Positions 15,596 to 24,084 of a DNA stretch of 49,182 nucleotides are shown piece by piece. The position numbers were made by a program, and so were the translations under genes. Position 1 is the stretch's first letter. Each line of letters opens with the position of its first letter. Source of the DNA: Mesorhizobium intechi. Its GTDB lineage: Bacteria > Pseudomonadota > Alphaproteobacteria > Rhizobiales > Rhizobiaceae. Below the pieces are notes generated by a model. It had not been told where the DNA came from. It made no database searches and worked only from the letters and a program-made list of their open reading frames with translations. The stretch is taken from assembly GCF_002879535.1 (NCBI RefSeq), contig NZ_PNOT02000156.1, positions 1 to 49,182 on the forward strand. Reading direction: 5' to 3'.

Positions 15596-16192
15596 TCAGG
15601 TCAGCACGTCATTGAGAAACCTGGCCGCCACGGCAAGACCGGTGTTTGACACCTGGTGGCCGAGACTGGGTTCAATCGAGATCCTCGCCCGGACACCGGC
15701 CGCTGTCAGCTGTTCTGCCGCTCGCACGCTCTCGCTTGACGGCATGACCGGATCGGCGCCGCCGTGAATCAGGAGCAATGGGGTGCCGGTTGCTGGAGCA
15801 AGCGGCGCTGGGGATGCCAGTCGTCCCGAGAAAGCGATCACCGCCCCGACAGGCCAGCGCCCGTTGGCCAGCGCGTCGAGCGCCATGATCGCACCTTGGG
15901 AAAACCCAAGCAGCGCAACCCGGTCCAGCGCGTTCGAAAATCCGTGCCGCTCGATGATCTTGGCGATGACCGCGTCAAAGCCGGGCCGCGCCGCAACGAC
16001 GCGGTGCTGGCGGTTGGCCTCGGTGACGCCGACGACGCTGAACCATTCACGGTGCGGGCCACGACCGCCTGGCGCGTCCGGGCTCTCGAAGATGACGCCG
16101 GGCAGTGCGGGCGCGAGCGCCCGCCCGAGTGCCGCCATATTGGCGCCGTTGCTGCCGACACCGTGCAAGAGAATGACCAGGCCACGATCCAT
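15596..16192 (-). CDS. Phospholipase/carboxylesterase-type alpha/beta hydrolase
   Basis: This is a 198-residue protein with the small serine-hydrolase layout. LVILLHGVGSNGANM (residues 5-19) forms the oxyanion strand, GFSQGA (about 95-100) the nucleophile elbow with the catalytic serine, LLLIHGGADPVMP the aspartate loop, and SLGHQVS (about 180-186) the histidine. This is the YpfH/lysophospholipase-carboxylesterase family. It likely hydrolyses short acyl esters in the cytosol. The ATG overlaps by one base the TGA of the glutathionyl-hydroquinone reductase gene upstream (TGATG), so the two are translationally coupled and probably act in the same process. Confidence 0.88.
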   Translation of the reverse strand: MDRGLVILLHGVGSNGANMAALGRALAPALPGVIFESPDAPGGRGPHREWFSVVGVTEANRQHRVVAARPGFDAVIAKIIERHGFSNALDRVALLGFSQGAIMALDALANGRWPVGAVIAFSGRLASPAPLAPATGTPLLLIHGGADPVMPSSESVRAAEQLTAAGVRARISIEPSLGHQVSNTGLAVAARFLNDVLT

Positions 16193-17169
16193 CAGTGCTG
16201 TCCTGTCACGGAGACGGGTGCGAGGCCCCGCAGGTCGGGCCCTTTCGGCACGATGCCGTTGGGGTTGAGAGCCTTGATCGAATAGTAGCCGGCCTTGATG
16301 TGCTCGATGCTGACGGTCTCAGCGACGCCCGGCACGGCCAGCATCGCGTCCAGATAGCCGCTCAGCGCCGGATAGTCGACGAGCCGCCGCAGGTTGCATT
16401 TGAACAGGCCGTGATAGGCGGCGTCAAACCGCACCAGCGTGACGAACAGCCTGATGTCGGCCTCGGTCAGGACATTGCCCAGGAGGAAGGGGCCGCCTTT
16501 GCCGAGCCGGGCCTCGAGGATCTCAAGCATCGAGAACACGTCGTCGAAGGCTTCCTCGTAGGCGATCTGGGTGGTGGCGAAGCCGGCGCGATAGACGCCG
16601 TTGTTGAGCCGCGGATAGATATCGGCGTTGAGGGCGTCGATCTCGGCCCGCAAGGCTGCAGGATAGAGATCCGCCCCGCTCGCGAGGTCACCGAAGCCTG
16701 AATTGAGCATGCGCACGATATCGGCGCTCTCGTTGTTGACGATGGTGCCAAGCTGCTTGTCCCAAAGCACCGGCACGGTGGCACGACCGCTATAGAGCGG
16801 GTCGGCCCGGGTGTAGATTTCATGCAGATGGCGGGCTCCGTTTATCCCGTCCGGGCTGGTGCCGGGATAGCCGCCGAACACCCAGCCTTCATCGTCAAGG
16901 CGGGGGTTGACGATGCTGACGGAAATGGCGTTCTCCAGCTGCTTGAGCTTGCGCGCGATCAGCGTGCGGGATGCCCAGGGGCAGATTAGCGCGACATAGA
17001 GATGATAGCGGCCCGCTTCGGCGGCGAAGCCCGCATCACCCGTCGGCCCGGCGCTGCCGTCGGGCGTCACCCAATTGCGGAAGCCGGAGATCTGCCTGAC
17101 GAAGCCGCCTTTGGCATCGGTTGCCTGCACCGGCTGCCAATTGGCCGTCCATCTTCCTTCGATGAGCAT
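16192..17169 (-). CDS. yqjG: Glutathionyl-hydroquinone reductase (YqjG/ECM4 family)
   Basis: This is a 325-residue protein from the ATG at 17169 (MLIEGRWTANW). The frame from 17241 adds residues that the family lacks. The family active site is the Cys in ALICPWASR (about residue 65). Later comes the FGGYPG segment, VPVLWDKQLGTIVNNESADIVRMLN, and the all-alpha domain with VYRAGFATTQIAYEEAFDDVF and EADIRLFVTLVRFDAAYHGLFKCN, all typical of xi-class GSTs. These enzymes reduce glutathionyl-hydroquinones formed from quinones. It is followed by a coupled esterase gene, with an F420-reductase-like gene upstream on the same strand, suggesting a detoxification unit. Confidence 0.92.
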   Translation of the reverse strand: MLIEGRWTANWQPVQATDAKGGFVRQISGFRNWVTPDGSAGPTGDAGFAAEAGRYHLYVALICPWASRTLIARKLKQLENAISVSIVNPRLDDEGWVFGGYPGTSPDGINGARHLHEIYTRADPLYSGRATVPVLWDKQLGTIVNNESADIVRMLNSGFGDLASGADLYPAALRAEIDALNADIYPRLNNGVYRAGFATTQIAYEEAFDDVFSMLEILEARLGKGGPFLLGNVLTEADIRLFVTLVRFDAAYHGLFKCNLRRLVDYPALSGYLDAMLAVPGVAETVSIEHIKAGYYSIKALNPNGIVPKGPDLRGLAPVSVTGQH

Positions 17170-17313
17170 TGCTTCGTCCTTCTCCGCAGTCGGCGGGAGA
17201 TTGTCCACGGGGTAAGCGGCGCGCCACTTGACCGATATCAAGTGGCGCGTCGCGGCTTGCTATTTGTTCCTTGAGGTCGCCTTGCGCCCACGAGGCCGGG
17301 GAGCGATGAATGC

Positions 17314-17943
17314 TTAGATGCCGACCCAGGTCGGAGCGATATCGGTGCCTTTGCCCTGGCCATAGCCGAGCCCGATATTGAGGGCGGCGACGGCCTCGAT
17401 ATTGCGCGATGCGGCGAGAGGACCGGCAACGATGGCCTTGAGCCCGGCTGAATTCACAAGCGCCCCAACCTCGGCGACAGCGTCGGCGTCGTCGCCGGCG
17501 AGCAGCACCGTTGCCGGGGTACCAGCAACCTCGCCGCCATTCTGCAGCACCGACGCAAACAGCGTGTTGAAGCCTTTCACCACCTTGGCCTGCGGGGCGA
17601 GCCTGGCGATTTCTTCAGCCGCACTGGTTGAAAAGCCGATGGCGAGCCCGGAAAAATCGGCCTTCATGGGATTGGTCAGGTCGACCACGATCTTGCCCGC
17701 CAGGCTTCCGGCTGCCTTCACCACAGCGGCTACGGCATCATAAGGCACGGCAAGGAAGACCATGTCGGCCTTGGCAACAGCCTCCGGGATCGAGGCGGCG
17801 GCGACGGTGTCGCCGAAGCCGCGGGCGACCGAAGCGGCCTCCGAGGGGTCGCGCGAACCAAAGACGACGGCGTTGCCGGCGCGCGAGAAGACCTTGGCCA
17901 GGCCCTTGGCCATATTGCCGGTTCCGATGATTGCGAGTGTCAT
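17314..17943 (-). CDS. NADPH-dependent F420 reductase-like protein
   Basis: This is a 209-residue protein from the ATG at 17943 (MTLAIIGTGNMAKGLAKVFSRAGN), whose GxGxMxxG loop is that of the F420-oxidoreductase/NADP fold. The middle reads KADMVFLAVPYDAV and IVVDLTNPMKADFSG, followed by VVKGFNTLFASVLQNGG. It could use NADP(H) with a flavin or an unknown partner. F420 itself is unusual in rhizobia, so the family name should not be read as a substrate. It is similar in plan to the protein at 4647-5276. Between it and the LysR gene lie repeated TTCCGGAT motifs that could be operator sites. Confidence 0.8.
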   Translation of the reverse strand: MTLAIIGTGNMAKGLAKVFSRAGNAVVFGSRDPSEAASVARGFGDTVAAASIPEAVAKADMVFLAVPYDAVAAVVKAAGSLAGKIVVDLTNPMKADFSGLAIGFSTSAAEEIARLAPQAKVVKGFNTLFASVLQNGGEVAGTPATVLLAGDDADAVAEVGALVNSAGLKAIVAGPLAASRNIEAVAALNIGLGYGQGKGTDIAPTWVGI

Positions 17944-17997
17944 GTCCTTGCTCCTGTCAGCGTTTGCCCTGCGGCGATGACGGGAATATGCGATTTT

Positions 17998-18045
17998 TCC
18001 GGATGGATTATTATCCGGTAGAATCGCAGAAGATTTCTTCCGGAT
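17998..18045. promoter_or_regulatory. Repeated TTCCGGAT motifs upstream of the F420-reductase-like gene
   Basis: TTCCGGAT occurs at 17998-18005 and again at 18038-18045 in the same orientation. An inverted ATCCGG at 18013-18018 makes an inverted pair with the first copy. The motifs sit between the end of lysR and the start at 17943. They may bind the adjacent LysR protein, but no T-N11-A site is obvious. Confidence 0.4.
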
Positions 18046-18053
18046 TGGAAAGT

Positions 18054-18953
18054 CTACCAACCCTGATCCCAAGGCGGGCTGTCCTGGAAATGCGAGACCA
18101 GGAAATCCACCATCACCCGCACCTTGGCCGCCAGGTGCCGCCCGGTGGTGTAGATGGCCCAGAGAGCCATCGGGTCGGCCTCGTGGTCGGCGAGCACCGG
18201 AATGAGCTGGCCAGTGCGAATGCGCTCGCCGGCGACGAAGCTTGGACCCTGCACCAGACCCAGACCGATCGCAGCCGCGGCCGCGCAGGCCTCTGCGTTG
18301 GAAAAGCGCAACCGGCCACGGATCGGCACCGACAAGCCGCCGGCAAAACGCCAGCTGGCCCCGTCGGCGAAGTTGGTGTCGAGGATGCAGGCATGTCTGA
18401 TCACGTCCTCGGGACGATCCGGCGCACCGAATGCCGCGAGGTAGGATGGCGCTGCCGTCGTCACCAGCCGGATCGGGCAGAGCTTTTTTGCAATCAGGCT
18501 GCTGTCGCGCAAACTGCCGATACGCAGCGCAAGGTCGAAACCTTCCTCCACAAGATTGACCACACGATCGGAGAACGACACGTCGAGTTCGATCAGCGGA
18601 TGCACCCGCGCGAATTTGGCCAAAAGCGGCGCAAGAACCTGGGTGCCGAAGGTCATCGGCACGGACATGGCCAGCCGTCCCCGCGGATCGCCAGAAGCGC
18701 TGCGGATGGTGGAATCGAGCTCATCCATTTCCTCGAGCAAGCTTTTGATGCGCTCGAAATAGGCGCGGCCGGCTTCCGTGGACGATACCGAGCGGGTCGT
18801 GCGGTGCAGCAACTGCACGCCCAGTTCTCCCTCGAGCCGGGAGACCAGCTTGGACGCCTGGCCTGAACTCACGCCGAGCTTTTGCGCCGCGCCGGACAGG
18901 CTGCCGCGCTCGATGACCGCGACGAACATCCGGTCGCATGCCAGTCTGTCCAT
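18054..18953 (-). CDS. LysR-family transcriptional regulator
   Basis: This is a 299-residue protein of standard LysR length. The N-terminal winged helix includes FVAVIERGSLSGAAQKLGVSSGQASKLVSRLEGELGVQLLHRTTRSVSSTEAG (about residues 10-62), and the PBP2-like effector domain follows. The pattern (MDRL..F..V...GS.S.AA..L) is that of the CrgA/AaeR-like subgroup. It is encoded just upstream of and in the same direction as the F420-reductase-like, hydroquinone reductase and esterase genes, and probably controls them. The repeated TTCCGGAT sequences at 17998-18045 could be its target. Confidence 0.88.
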   Translation of the reverse strand: MDRLACDRMFVAVIERGSLSGAAQKLGVSSGQASKLVSRLEGELGVQLLHRTTRSVSSTEAGRAYFERIKSLLEEMDELDSTIRSASGDPRGRLAMSVPMTFGTQVLAPLLAKFARVHPLIELDVSFSDRVVNLVEEGFDLALRIGSLRDSSLIAKKLCPIRLVTTAAPSYLAAFGAPDRPEDVIRHACILDTNFADGASWRFAGGLSVPIRGRLRFSNAEACAAAAAIGLGLVQGPSFVAGERIRTGQLIPVLADHEADPMALWAIYTTGRHLAAKVRVMVDFLVSHFQDSPPWDQGW

Positions 18954-19080
18954 GCTGGGGTACCTCGAGGGCGGCGACTCTTTGAGCGCCCACCATAATC
19001 GCAGATAAGGCGAAGGGTTTTATGAAATCTGGTCGGGCTTCGACGAATTTCGCGATGGCGAGCGGTGCGAAGCGGACAAA

Positions 19081-21714
19081 CTAGCCCGCAGCCAGCCATC
19101 CGCGCGACTGGGCGAAGGCCTTGAAGGCCTTGGCCTCCATCGGGCGGCCAAAAAGGTAGCCCTGCAGGATATCGCAGCCAAGTTCCTTGAGGATGCGCGC
19201 ATGCTCCATCGTCTCGACGCCTTCGGCGACCACCTCGATGCCGAGGGATTTGCCGATCTCGATGATCGACGCCACCAGATGCCGTTGCGCCATCGAGCCG
19301 GTGATGGGTGTGATCAGCTGGCGGTCGATCTTGAGGCGGCGCGGACGCAATTTGAGCAGCGAGACGATCGAGGCGTGGCCGGTGCCGAAATCGTCGATCT
19401 CGAGGTCTATGCCGAGCTCCTTGATGTGGTCGATATTCCACGTGACCACGTCGTCGTTTTCATCGAGGAAAATGGACTCCACCAGTTCGAACGACACCGT
19501 TCCAGCTTTGATGGCGAGCTTGCGCAGACCCTCGATGAGGTCCCTGTCGTCCAGCCGCCTGGCCGAGACGTTGACCGACACGCGCGGGATGTTGAGATGA
19601 CTGCGCGACCAACGCTCGAAGTTTTCCAGCGCGTGTTCGAGCACGATGCGGTCGATCAGCGCCACGACATTGAGTTCTTCGGCCACCTTGAGATAGGCGT
19701 CGGGGGCAAGGATGCCGCGTCGCGGGTGCTTCCATCGCGACAACGCCTCGACGCCGACGATCTCGAGCGTGGCGGCGTCGAATTGCGGCTGATAGTAGGC
19801 GACGAATTCGTTCCGCTCCAACCCGCCCAGGATCTCGTCGGCGATCTGCTTGGTCCGGACGATCTCGCTCTGCAGCTCCTCGTTGAAGAACTCGTAACGG
19901 TTGCGGCCACGGCTTTTGGCCCGATACAGCGCGATATCGGCGTTGACCAGCAACTGCTTCACGTCGACGCCGTTGTTGGCGGCAATGCCGATGCTGACCC
20001 CGAAACGGCAGGGATGACCGCGATAATCGACAGGTTGGCGCATGTCCTCGATGATGCGATGGGCAAGTGCCGACAGTCCGTCGTCGTCGAGCCCATGGCT
20101 CACCACGACAAACTCGTCGCCGCCGATGCGCGCGACGAAATCGTCACGGCCCGCATTGGCCTGGATAACCCTGGACGCATGCACCAGCATGGCGTCGCCC
20201 GCAGCGTGGCCGAGCGTGTCGTTGATCTGCTTGAAGCGGTCGAGGTCCAGGTGCAGCAGCGCCGTGCGCCGGTCCGGTTCGCCGTTTTCGGCCAGCTGTT
20301 CGTCGAGATAGCGGCGGTTGGGGAGGCCGGTCAGCGAATCGTGCAGCGCCGCATACTCGATATGTGCCTTGGCAAGATTGATTTCGGCGTTGTTCGATTC
20401 CGTCAACTGGCGTTCACGAATGAGGTTTTCGTTGAGCAGCACGTCGCTGGTCACGTCCCATTCGGCGCCGATCAGCTTGGGCGTTCCGCCGATGTCCTGG
20501 AAGTAGGTCGCGCGCGTGCGCACATGGCGGACGGTGCCGTCGGGGCGCAGGAGCCGGTATTGCGAGGAATAGGGGCCTTGTTTGGACGCGGCGAGATCGA
20601 AGTCCTGTCTCGCCCGTGCCAGGTCTTCAGGATGGATCGCCTGCGCCCAGTCATCATAGCCGCGGGGCTTGCCGTCGGCTGACTTGCCGTAGATCTCGTT
20701 GACGCGGTCATCCCACACCATTTCGTTGGTGGTGAGGTCGTGTTCCCAGACGCCAATACCAGAGGCTTCCAGCGCCAGCTCCAGGCGCCCGGACAGGCGC
20801 CTCAGCTCGGCGTAGTTTTTCTGCCTTTCGCCAAACAGCCGACCGGCCACCATGATCGGCAGCACCACCAGCGCCCCGGCGAGCAACATAAGCGACCGCA
20901 AGGCCCACTCGTTTTTCGGAGCCGCCGGCCAGCCGCCCTTGGGGATGGCCGAAATCTGCCAGGAACCCGACGGCAGCTGCACATCGGCCGATACGGGATT
21001 TCCGGCAATGACCTGGTCGCCGCCGAAAAAGCGGTCGCCGCCGCCCACCAGCGCATCCTTGCCGGTGAGCGCGACATCGATGTCGATATCCGGATCGGTC
21101 AACCCACTCGCCGCGTAGAGCCTCTCGACATCGACGACCGCCGAGACGATGCCCCAGAAACGGTCGCCGCCGTTCGCGGTCGGAACGAAGACCGGGATGC
21201 GGCCGATGAAGCCGCGCCCGCCCTGGGCGAGATCGACCGGGCCGGCAAACACCAGCACCCGCTGGTCGCGCGCCCGCAGCGCCGCCATGCGCTGCGCTTC
21301 GTTCTTGCGGTAGTCGAGCCCGATGGCCTTCTCGTTGCCTGCCATGGGATACATCAGCGAGATGACCAGGTCGGGCGCGCCGGCAATGTTGCGCAATTGC
21401 GATTTCTGCTGGAACAGATTCCGGGCAAGCGAGGCAAATCTCTGCTGGCCCATATAAGGTTCGGTATTGATGGCCGAGGCCAATCCCTGAACAAGCTGAA
21501 GATTGCCGTTGATGTTGCCTTCGAGCTTGGCGCGGATGATGTTGACCTTGGCCAGCACGTCGGCGCGCGCCAGTTGGTCGGAGACCCTCCTGTTCTGCTG
21601 GTCGGCAACAATGGAGCAGATCAGAAGCACGACAAAAGCGATCGCCGCCGGCAAGTTGGCGGAAGAAAGAACGGCCCGTCTCAAGCGGCCGAGGCTGAAT
21701 CCAGTGACGGTCAA
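19081..21714 (-). CDS. Membrane-bound CHASE-like/PAS/GGDEF/EAL cyclic-di-GMP protein
   Basis: This is an 877-residue protein. Membrane helices at about residues 21-40 and 270-290 enclose a CHASE-like periplasmic sensor. A PAS domain (about 315-440, with WEHDLTTNEMVW and YRLLRPDGTVRHVRTRA), a GGDEF domain (about 455-620) and an EAL domain (about 635-870) follow. The cyclase motif GGDEF in RIGGDEFVVV is intact. The EAL motif (GVEALSRW), the DDFGTG loop and EGVE are also present, so both synthesis and breakdown of cyclic di-GMP are possible and the net direction cannot be predicted. It is divergent from the GlxA-type regulator at 21846. The signal sensed is unknown. Confidence 0.92.
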   Translation of the reverse strand: MTVTGFSLGRLRRAVLSSANLPAAIAFVVLLICSIVADQQNRRVSDQLARADVLAKVNIIRAKLEGNINGNLQLVQGLASAINTEPYMGQQRFASLARNLFQQKSQLRNIAGAPDLVISLMYPMAGNEKAIGLDYRKNEAQRMAALRARDQRVLVFAGPVDLAQGGRGFIGRIPVFVPTANGGDRFWGIVSAVVDVERLYAASGLTDPDIDIDVALTGKDALVGGGDRFFGGDQVIAGNPVSADVQLPSGSWQISAIPKGGWPAAPKNEWALRSLMLLAGALVVLPIMVAGRLFGERQKNYAELRRLSGRLELALEASGIGVWEHDLTTNEMVWDDRVNEIYGKSADGKPRGYDDWAQAIHPEDLARARQDFDLAASKQGPYSSQYRLLRPDGTVRHVRTRATYFQDIGGTPKLIGAEWDVTSDVLLNENLIRERQLTESNNAEINLAKAHIEYAALHDSLTGLPNRRYLDEQLAENGEPDRRTALLHLDLDRFKQINDTLGHAAGDAMLVHASRVIQANAGRDDFVARIGGDEFVVVSHGLDDDGLSALAHRIIEDMRQPVDYRGHPCRFGVSIGIAANNGVDVKQLLVNADIALYRAKSRGRNRYEFFNEELQSEIVRTKQIADEILGGLERNEFVAYYQPQFDAATLEIVGVEALSRWKHPRRGILAPDAYLKVAEELNVVALIDRIVLEHALENFERWSRSHLNIPRVSVNVSARRLDDRDLIEGLRKLAIKAGTVSFELVESIFLDENDDVVTWNIDHIKELGIDLEIDDFGTGHASIVSLLKLRPRRLKIDRQLITPITGSMAQRHLVASIIEIGKSLGIEVVAEGVETMEHARILKELGCDILQGYLFGRPMEAKAFKAFAQSRGWLAAG

Positions 21715-21845
21715 TTCGACCCCGACACCTTTCCTGAACTATAGCTCATCGATCGACTGTAGTAGAAAACGCTTAAATTTACCCTTCCAGACTGGTGGTA
21801 AGTTTCGGCATCAGCTATGGCAGGCGGACGGGCGGCGGAAGTACA

Positions 21846-22826
21846 ATGGCCAGGCGTTTTGCGTTTCTTTTGGTTCGCGACTTCACGCTGTCGCCGCTGT
21901 CGCTGTTCATCGACACGCTGCGGCTGGCGGGTGACGAGGGCGACCGCAGCCGCAGGATCGAGTTCGACTGGGAGATCGTCGGCGAGCGCGGCCTGCCGAT
22001 CCGGGCAAGTTGCGGTGTCGAATTGCTGCCCACCAAGGGGATCGGCAATCCGGAGGATTTCGACAATGTCGTGGTGGTCGGCGGCCTGCTCGACACCAAC
22101 CGCAGCCTGAGTTCGGACAAGGAGGCCTTCCTTTTGCGGGCGGCCGAGAAGGGCGTGCCGCTGACGGCGCTCTGCACCGGAAGCTTCGTGCTGGCGCGCT
22201 ACGGCCTGCTCGACGGCTACGCCGCCGCCGTCAGCTGGTTCCACATCAAGGATTTCCGCAACCAGTTCCCTGACGTCAACGCCCATGCCGACAGCCTGTA
22301 TTCCGTCGACCGTGGCCGCTCGACTTGCGCGGGCGGCACGGGAGCGGCTGACCTCGCCGGCTATTTCGTCTCCCAGTTCATCGGCCAGAAGGCGGCGGAA
22401 AAGGCCGCCAAGATCCTGGTGCTCGACCGCATCAGGAGCAGCCGGGACGTGCAGCCTGTCGGCGACCTGTTTCCGGCCGCGTCGAGCCGCGCGGTCAAGC
22501 GGGCTCTGCTGTTGATGGAGAGCAACCTGCAGGAGACGCTGTCGGTCGGCGAGATCGCAACCCGGCTGAACTGCTCGCGGCGCCAGCTCGAGCGGCTTTT
22601 CGGGACGGAGCTGGGTATCGGCCCGATGGCGGCCTATCTCGCGCTGAGAGTCCATCATGCAAAGTCGCTGCTGGAAGGCAGCGACCTGCAGATCGGCGAC
22701 ATCGCCTACCGTTGCGGCTTCACCAATGCCGGTCATTTCAGCCGCGTGTTCCGCCAGCAGACGGGCATCACGCCGACCCATCTGAGGCATCCCAACCGCA
22801 TCGCCAGCGTCGCAGCGGGACAATGA
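21846..22826 (+). CDS. GlxA-family AraC-type transcriptional regulator
   Basis: This is a 326-residue protein from the ATG at 21846. The ATG at 21795 only extends into the divergent promoter region. The N-terminal DJ-1/PfpI-like domain has ALCTGSFVLARYGLLDG (about residues 108-124), with a cysteine at the nucleophile position, and AGGTGAADLAGYFV. The C-terminal AraC domain has two helix-turn-helix motifs: LSVGEIATRLNCSRRQLERLF and LQIGDIAYRCGFTNAGHFSRVFRQQTGITP. GlxA-type regulators usually control catabolism of amino acids or quaternary amines. It is convergent with the polyamine-type transporter operon (52-base gap), which could be among its targets. Confidence 0.9.
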   Translation: MARRFAFLLVRDFTLSPLSLFIDTLRLAGDEGDRSRRIEFDWEIVGERGLPIRASCGVELLPTKGIGNPEDFDNVVVVGGLLDTNRSLSSDKEAFLLRAAEKGVPLTALCTGSFVLARYGLLDGYAAAVSWFHIKDFRNQFPDVNAHADSLYSVDRGRSTCAGGTGAADLAGYFVSQFIGQKAAEKAAKILVLDRIRSSRDVQPVGDLFPAASSRAVKRALLLMESNLQETLSVGEIATRLNCSRRQLERLFGTELGIGPMAAYLALRVHHAKSLLEGSDLQIGDIAYRCGFTNAGHFSRVFRQQTGITPTHLRHPNRIASVAAGQ

Positions 22827-22878
22827 AGCGCGGCCGCTAGGCGGTGTCCGGGCCGGGCTGTCCCTCCGGCGACAGGCG

Positions 22879-24084
22879 TCACGAAATCCGCCGACCGTCC
22901 TCGTCCAGCAGAACGCAGCCTTCGGGATCGAAACCGAGGTCGATCGCCTCGCCTTCGCGCAGGACGCGGCCGGTGATCGGGGCGTTGGCGCGGATGCTGG
23001 TCTTGCCGCCGATATCGATCTCGTAGATGGCGCTGCCGCCCAGATACGAGGCCGAGACGACACGGCCGGACAGCCTGTTGGCGCTGGCCGCCGTGCCGAC
23101 CGACAGCTTCTGCGGCCGCACCACGACAGTGACCTTGCTGCCCTGCGCAAGCGGCCTCGGACAGGCCACCTCGACCGTCTGGCCGGCGGCAAGCGTCACC
23201 GCTATTGCCTGGCCGGACCGGCTCACGGTCCCGGCCAGCATGTTGGCCTTGCCGAGAAAGTCGGCGACGAAGGCCGTGGCGGGCGTCTCATAGACCTCCT
23301 GCGGGGTTCCGATCTGCTCGACCGCGCCGGCGTTCATCACCACGATGCGATCCGACATGGAGAGGGCTTCCTCCTGGTCGTGGGTGACGAAGATGGCGGT
23401 GATGCCGGTTTCTTTCTGGATCTTCTTGATCTCGACGCGCATCTCCTCGCGCATATTGGCGTCCAGCGCCGACAGCGGCTCGTCGAGCAGCAGCACCTGC
23501 GGTTCGAAAACGATGGCGCGGGCGAGCGCGATGCGCTGCTGCTGCCCGCCCGACAGCTGCGACGGCAGCTTCTTCTCGCTGCCCGGCAGCCGCACCATTT
23601 CGAGCGCCTTGCCGACCCTGCGGGCGATCTCGGGCTTCGGCACGTCGCGGTACTTCAGGCCGAAGGCGACATTGTCGAAGACGTTCTTGTGCGGGAACAG
23701 CGCGTAGCTCTGGAAGACCAGACCGATATTGCGCTTGTAGATAGGCACGTCGTCGACCCGGCGCCCGTCGATCATGATCTGGCCGCCCGAAATGTCGACG
23801 AGGCCGGCGATGGAGCGCAGGATCGTCGTCTTGCCGCAGCCCGAAGGCCCGAGCAACGTGACGAAGCTTCCCCTGGCGATGGAAAGCGAGAAATCGCGCA
23901 CGGCGACGAACTTGCCATAGGCGATGTCGATATCGCGGAACTCGACCGCCGGCTGGCCGGTCCCGGCGCCGCCCGGTGCGGCTGCGCTCCTTGCCACCCC
24001 GGCCGCTTCCGGCCGGGGCACTTCTGAAAGGTCGTTTCTGTCAGGCACCTTTCGAGATCCTGTTCCACTGCTTGGTCCAGGCAT
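22879..24084 (-). CDS. Polyamine-type ABC transporter ATPase (PotA-like)
   Basis: This is a 401-residue ABC ATPase. Walker A GPSGCGKTT (about 79-87), Q-loop FQSYALFPHKNV, signature LSGGQQQRIALARA and Walker B LLLDEP are complete, followed by the H-loop THDQEEAL. The C-terminal TOBE domain (about 280-400) begins after FLGKANML, typical of spermidine/putrescine-class importers. The start given would place 45 Pro/Ala-rich residues before the conserved VEFRDIDIAYG and overlaps the binding-protein gene by 44 bases. A strong hairpin (23997-24018) lies in that stretch, so the true start could be further in, though no better ATG is seen. It is the last gene of the operon. Confidence 0.9.
   Translation of the reverse strand: MPGPSSGTGSRKVPDRNDLSEVPRPEAAGVARSAAAPGGAGTGQPAVEFRDIDIAYGKFVAVRDFSLSIARGSFVTLLGPSGCGKTTILRSIAGLVDISGGQIMIDGRRVDDVPIYKRNIGLVFQSYALFPHKNVFDNVAFGLKYRDVPKPEIARRVGKALEMVRLPGSEKKLPSQLSGGQQQRIALARAIVFEPQVLLLDEPLSALDANMREEMRVEIKKIQKETGITAIFVTHDQEEALSMSDRIVVMNAGAVEQIGTPQEVYETPATAFVADFLGKANMLAGTVSRSGQAIAVTLAAGQTVEVACPRPLAQGSKVTVVVRPQKLSVGTAASANRLSGRVVSASYLGGSAIYEIDIGGKTSIRANAPITGRVLREGEAIDLGFDPEGCVLLDEDGRRIS
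23997..24018 (-). other. Strong GC hairpin between binding-protein and ATPase genes
   Basis: CCCCGGCCG (23997-24005) pairs perfectly with CGGCCGGGG (24010-24018) around a 4-base loop. It lies just after the stop of the binding-protein gene (24041) and before the conserved part of the ATPase. Such intercistronic hairpins often stabilise the mRNA of the abundant binding protein over its downstream neighbours. Confidence 0.55.

Noticed and set aside
19201..20682. Long plus-strand frame opposite the GGDEF/EAL gene
   Set aside because: Antisense shadow. The minus-strand gene has intact motifs throughout.
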